Source of the DNA: Pseudomonas brassicacearum
GTDB lineage: Bacteria; Pseudomonadota; Gammaproteobacteria; Pseudomonadales; Pseudomonadaceae
Direction of reading: 5' to 3'
Assembly (NCBI RefSeq): GCF_003732265.1
Contig: NZ_MOBK01000006.1
Coordinates: 1,054,001-1,118,000, forward strand
Length of the DNA: 64,000 nucleotides
Within the stretch, counting starts at the first letter, position 1. Each line of letters opens with the position of its first letter. Under the pieces are notes generated by a model. That model was not told the DNA's origin. It did not search any database and worked only from the letters and a program-made list of their open reading frames with translations. The position numbers and the translations under genes were made by a program. Below, one piece after another: positions 61,240 through 64,000 of this stretch.

Positions 61240-61869
61240 ATGTCAGCCGTTCGCAGCAAGATTTGCGGGATTACCCGCATAGAAGATGCGTTGGCGGCGG
61301 TCGAGGCCGGGGCCGATGCCATAGGGTTTGTGTTCTACGCCAAGAGCCCGCGGGCCGTGACGTTCCAGCAGGCGCGCGACATCATCAAGGCGCTGCCGCC
61401 GTTCGTCACCACCGTGGGTTTGTTCGTCAACGCCAGCCGCTGCGAATTGGGCGAATTGCTCGATGCCGTGCCGCTGGACCTGTTGCAGTTCCATGGCGAC
61501 GAAACGGCCGCCGAGTGCGAAAGCTGGCATCGGCCGTACATCAAGGCGCTGCGGGTCAAGGCCGGAGACGGCATCGCGGCAGCCTGCGATGCGTTCCCAA
61601 GTGCCAGCGGCATCCTGCTCGACGCCTACGTTGAAGGTGTGCCCGGCGGAACCGGTGAAGCATTCGACTGGTCTCTGATACCGCAAGGCTTGAGCAAGCC
61701 GATCATTCTGGCGGGCGGCTTGACCCCCGATAACGTCGCCGGCGCTATTGCCCGGGTCCGGCCTTATGCGGTGGATGTCAGCGGCGGGGTAGAGGCGAGC
61801 AAGGGCATCAAGGATCACGCAAAGATTCAGGCGTTCATCAAAGCGGTACGTGATGTGACGGCTGGCTAA
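61240..61869 (+). CDS. trpF: Phosphoribosylanthranilate isomerase
   Basis: Third step of tryptophan synthesis, TIM-barrel enzyme of 209 residues: SKICGITRIEDALAAVEAGADAIGFVF (catalytic Cys in KICGIT), KSPRAVTFQQA, LLQFHGDETAAECE, ILLDAYVEGVPGGTGEAFDW, ILAGGLTPDNV, VDVSGGVEASKGIKD (catalytic Asp in LLDAY). It lies 63 nt after truA and probably shares a transcript. The other trp genes are not here. Confidence 0.96.
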   Translation: MSAVRSKICGITRIEDALAAVEAGADAIGFVFYAKSPRAVTFQQARDIIKALPPFVTTVGLFVNASRCELGELLDAVPLDLLQFHGDETAAECESWHRPYIKALRVKAGDGIAAACDAFPSASGILLDAYVEGVPGGTGEAFDWSLIPQGLSKPIILAGGLTPDNVAGAIARVRPYAVDVSGGVEASKGIKDHAKIQAFIKAVRDVTAG

Positions 61870-62047
61870 CTGCCGCCGTCCACAGCTCTGTAGAAAAGAG
61901 GCTGAGGGTTGTTCGGGTTGTACGCAGGTCAGTATTTCTGACCCGGCCATCCACCAACCATCGCCACACACACATGAATTTAGCTCAAGGGCATACGCGG
62001 GGCTGCGAACCAGAGCGTTCGGGCCGCCGGTACTGGAGAAAGAAAGC

Positions 62048-62968
62048 ATGAGCAACTGGTTAGTAGACAAACTGATCCCTTCGATCATGCGTTCCGAGGT
62101 CAAGAAGAGCTCGGTGCCTGAAGGTCTGTGGCACAAATGCCCGTCTTGCGAGGCTGTGCTGTATCGTCCGGAGCTGGAAAAGACCTTGGACGTTTGCCCC
62201 AAGTGCAACCACCACATGCGTATCGGCGCCCGCGCCCGCATTGATATCTTCCTCGACGCCGAAGGCCGTGCCGAGCTGGGTGCGGACCTGGAGCCGGTTG
62301 ACCGCCTGAAATTCCGCGACGGCAAGAAGTACAAGGATCGCCTGACCGCTGCCCAGAAGCAGACCGGCGAAAAAGACGCACTGATCTCCATGAGCGGCAC
62401 CTTGCTGGGCATGCCGGTGGTGGTGTCGGCGTTCGAATTCTCCTTCATGGGTGGTTCGATGGGTGCCATCGTCGGTGAGCGTTTTGTTCGCGCCGCCAAC
62501 TACGCCCTGGAAAACAAATGCCCGATGATCTGCTTCGCCGCTTCCGGTGGCGCGCGGATGCAGGAAGCCCTGATCTCCCTGATGCAAATGGCCAAGACCT
62601 CGGCGGTACTGGCGCGTCTGCGTGAAGAAGGCATTCCGTTCATCTCCGTTCTGACCGACCCGGTCTACGGCGGTGTTTCCGCCAGCCTGGCGATGCTCGG
62701 CGACGTGATCGTCGGTGAGCCGAAAGCCCTGATCGGCTTTGCCGGTCCGCGCGTGATCGAGCAAACCGTGCGTGAAAAACTGCCGGAAGGCTTCCAGCGC
62801 AGCGAATTCCTGCTGGAACACGGCGCCATCGACATGATCATTCACCGTCAGGAACTGCGTCCGCGCCTGGGCAACCTGCTGGCACAAATGATGGGCCTGC
62901 CGACACCGAAATTCGTCGCCGCGCCAATCGAGCCGATCGTGGTTCCGCCGGTACCTGCGAACATATGA
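62048..62968 (+). CDS. accD: Acetyl-CoA carboxylase carboxyltransferase, beta subunit
   Basis: Part of the complex making malonyl-CoA for fatty-acid synthesis. The 306 residues begin with MSNWLVDKLIPSIMRSE and the zinc ribbon CPSCEAVLYRPELEKTLDVC then CPKCNHH-type Cys pairs, followed by the crotonase-like carboxyltransferase fold (FMGGSMGAIVGERFVRA, ICFAASGGARMQEALISLMQM, PVYGGVSASLAMLGDVIVGEP, AGPRVIEQTVREKLPEGFQRSEF). The stop overlaps the start of folC (ATGA), a coupled pair. Confidence 0.96.
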   Translation: MSNWLVDKLIPSIMRSEVKKSSVPEGLWHKCPSCEAVLYRPELEKTLDVCPKCNHHMRIGARARIDIFLDAEGRAELGADLEPVDRLKFRDGKKYKDRLTAAQKQTGEKDALISMSGTLLGMPVVVSAFEFSFMGGSMGAIVGERFVRAANYALENKCPMICFAASGGARMQEALISLMQMAKTSAVLARLREEGIPFISVLTDPVYGGVSASLAMLGDVIVGEPKALIGFAGPRVIEQTVREKLPEGFQRSEFLLEHGAIDMIIHRQELRPRLGNLLAQMMGLPTPKFVAAPIEPIVVPPVPANI

Positions 62969-64000
62969 CCGAGCGTACCCTTGGCGAGTGGCTCGCCTAC
63001 CTTGAGCAGTTGCACCCTTCGGCCATCGACATGGGCCTGGAGCGCTCGCAACAGGTAGCGTCCCGCATGGGGCTGGGCAAGCCGGCGCCTCGGGTGATCA
63101 CGGTCACCGGCACCAACGGCAAGGGTTCTACCTGCGCATTCGTGGCTTCATTGCTGCGGGCGCAAGGCCTGAACGTTGGTGTCTACAATTCTCCGCACCT
63201 GCTGCGCTATAACGAGCGGGTGCAGGTCAATGGCGTCGAAGCCACTGACGCCGAGCTGTGCCAGGCCTTTGCGGCTGTCGAAGCCGGTCGAGGCGACACA
63301 TCCCTGACGTACTTCGAAATGGGCACCCTGGCGGCGTTCTGGCTGTTTCAACAGGCCGGGCTTGATGCGGTGGTGCTGGAAGTCGGGCTGGGCGGGCGTC
63401 TGGACACGGTTAACGTGGTTGATGCCGACATGGCGCTGGTCACCAGCATTGGCGTCGACCATGCGGATTATCTGGGCGATACCCGTGAGTCCGTGGCCTT
63501 TGAAAAGGCCGGCATCTTCCGTCAGGGCGCGCCTGCGCTCTGTGGCGATCTGAATCCTCCACAACCCCTGCTGGACAAGGCGCGCGAGCTGGCTTGCCCG
63601 TTTTTCCTGCGTGGCCGCGATTTTGACCTCGGCGTGACCGATCACAACTGGCAATGGCGCGGTCTGGATGCTCAAGGGCGTGCGGTCGAACTGCGCGATC
63701 TGCCGTTGCTTGATCTGCCGATGGAAAACGCCGCGCTGGCGTTACAGGCCTATCTGCTGCTCGGTTTGCCGTGGGTTGATGCGCAGATTATTGATGCGCT
63801 GAAAGCGACGCGGGTGGTGGGTCGTCTCGACCGCCGTCAGTTCGACTGGCAGGGCAAACGTTTGAACGTGCTGCTGGATGTGGGGCATAACCCGCATGCG
63901 GCGGAGTATCTGGCGCGGCGTCTGGCCAGCCGTCCACCGGTCGGCAAGCGTCTGGCGGTGTTCGGTTTGCTGGCTGACAAGGATCTGGATGGTGTTGTCG
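62965..64000 (+). CDS. folC: Folylpolyglutamate synthase/dihydrofolate synthase, 3' end cut by window
   Basis: Joins glutamate to dihydropteroate and folates. The 345 residues present contain P-loop ITVTGTNGKGSTCAFVASLL, YNSPHLLRYNERVQV, GDTSLTYFEMGTLAAFWLF, VLEVGLGGRLDTVNVVDADMALVTSIGVDHADYLG and LLDVGHNPHAAEYLA, all in the FolC order. The start ATG 62965 overlaps the accD stop by 4 nt (ATGA). The C-terminal end lies beyond the right edge. Confidence 0.95.
   Translation, partial: MTERTLGEWLAYLEQLHPSAIDMGLERSQQVASRMGLGKPAPRVITVTGTNGKGSTCAFVASLLRAQGLNVGVYNSPHLLRYNERVQVNGVEATDAELCQAFAAVEAGRGDTSLTYFEMGTLAAFWLFQQAGLDAVVLEVGLGGRLDTVNVVDADMALVTSIGVDHADYLGDTRESVAFEKAGIFRQGAPALCGDLNPPQPLLDKARELACPFFLRGRDFDLGVTDHNWQWRGLDAQGRAVELRDLPLLDLPMENAALALQAYLLLGLPWVDAQIIDALKATRVVGRLDRRQFDWQGKRLNVLLDVGHNPHAAEYLARRLASRPPVGKRLAVFGLLADKDLDGVV

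Overview
The window looks like the chromosome of a Pseudomonas of the fluorescens group. The evidence is the gene order (tyrB - uvrB - emrBA - gltX - Ala/Glu tRNAs; leuCD - methyltransferase - leuB - asd - asd paralogue - fimV - truA - trpF - accD - folC), the GC-rich codon use, and repeated REP palindromes of the GTGGGAGC...GCTCGCGA type. I see no insertion sequence, prophage, CRISPR array or rRNA. Both ends cut genes: a sugar-phosphate transferase on the left and folC on the right.

Layout. 1-4 kb: an exopolysaccharide-type glycosyl-1-phosphate transferase preceded by three co-directional regulators (winged helix, degenerate EAL, winged helix), in AT-richer DNA. 4-20.7 kb: mixed housekeeping and envelope genes: uppP, dusA, small exported proteins, an SLT-type lipoprotein, a PheC-like periplasmic protein, two divergent L,D-transpeptidases of different families, a diguanylate cyclase, a DUF1254 protein, a GNAT, exonuclease III, arylamine N-acetyltransferase, an orphan BrnA-like antitoxin and an NCS2 purine permease. 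20.9-22.8 kb: a SorAB-like sulfite dehydrogenase pair. 22.8-32.3 kb: a complete second chemotaxis cluster on the minus strand (mcp - cheY - STAS - cheA - PAS/mcp - cheW - cheR - cheD - cheB), similar to the Che2/F7-type systems. 32.7-42.4 kb: tRNA-Asn, tyrB, uvrB, an EmrAB-type efflux pair, gltX and an Ala-Glu-Ala-Glu tRNA operon. 42.5-50.5 kb: a TetR/hydrolase pair, a thioesterase, dusC, ibpA with a heat-shock promoter and a ROSE-like RNA thermometer, a five-PAS GGDEF-EAL protein and a LysR regulator. 50.6-64 kb: leucine and aspartate-family biosynthesis, fimV, truA, trpF, accD, folC.

The most unusual signal is in the tRNA operon after gltX. Both tRNA-Glu(TTC) genes carry a perfect internal tandem duplication, 24 bp in the first and 34 bp in the second. 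Both duplications start at the same base of the D-loop, giving 100- and 110-nt genes instead of 76. Either both copies are broken or processed in an unknown way, or the assembly is wrong here; the sequence alone cannot decide. The regulator trio next to the exopolysaccharide locus, the duplicated PAS domain in the chemoreceptor, the STAS protein without its serine and the Asd paralogue without its catalytic cysteine are the next most interesting points.
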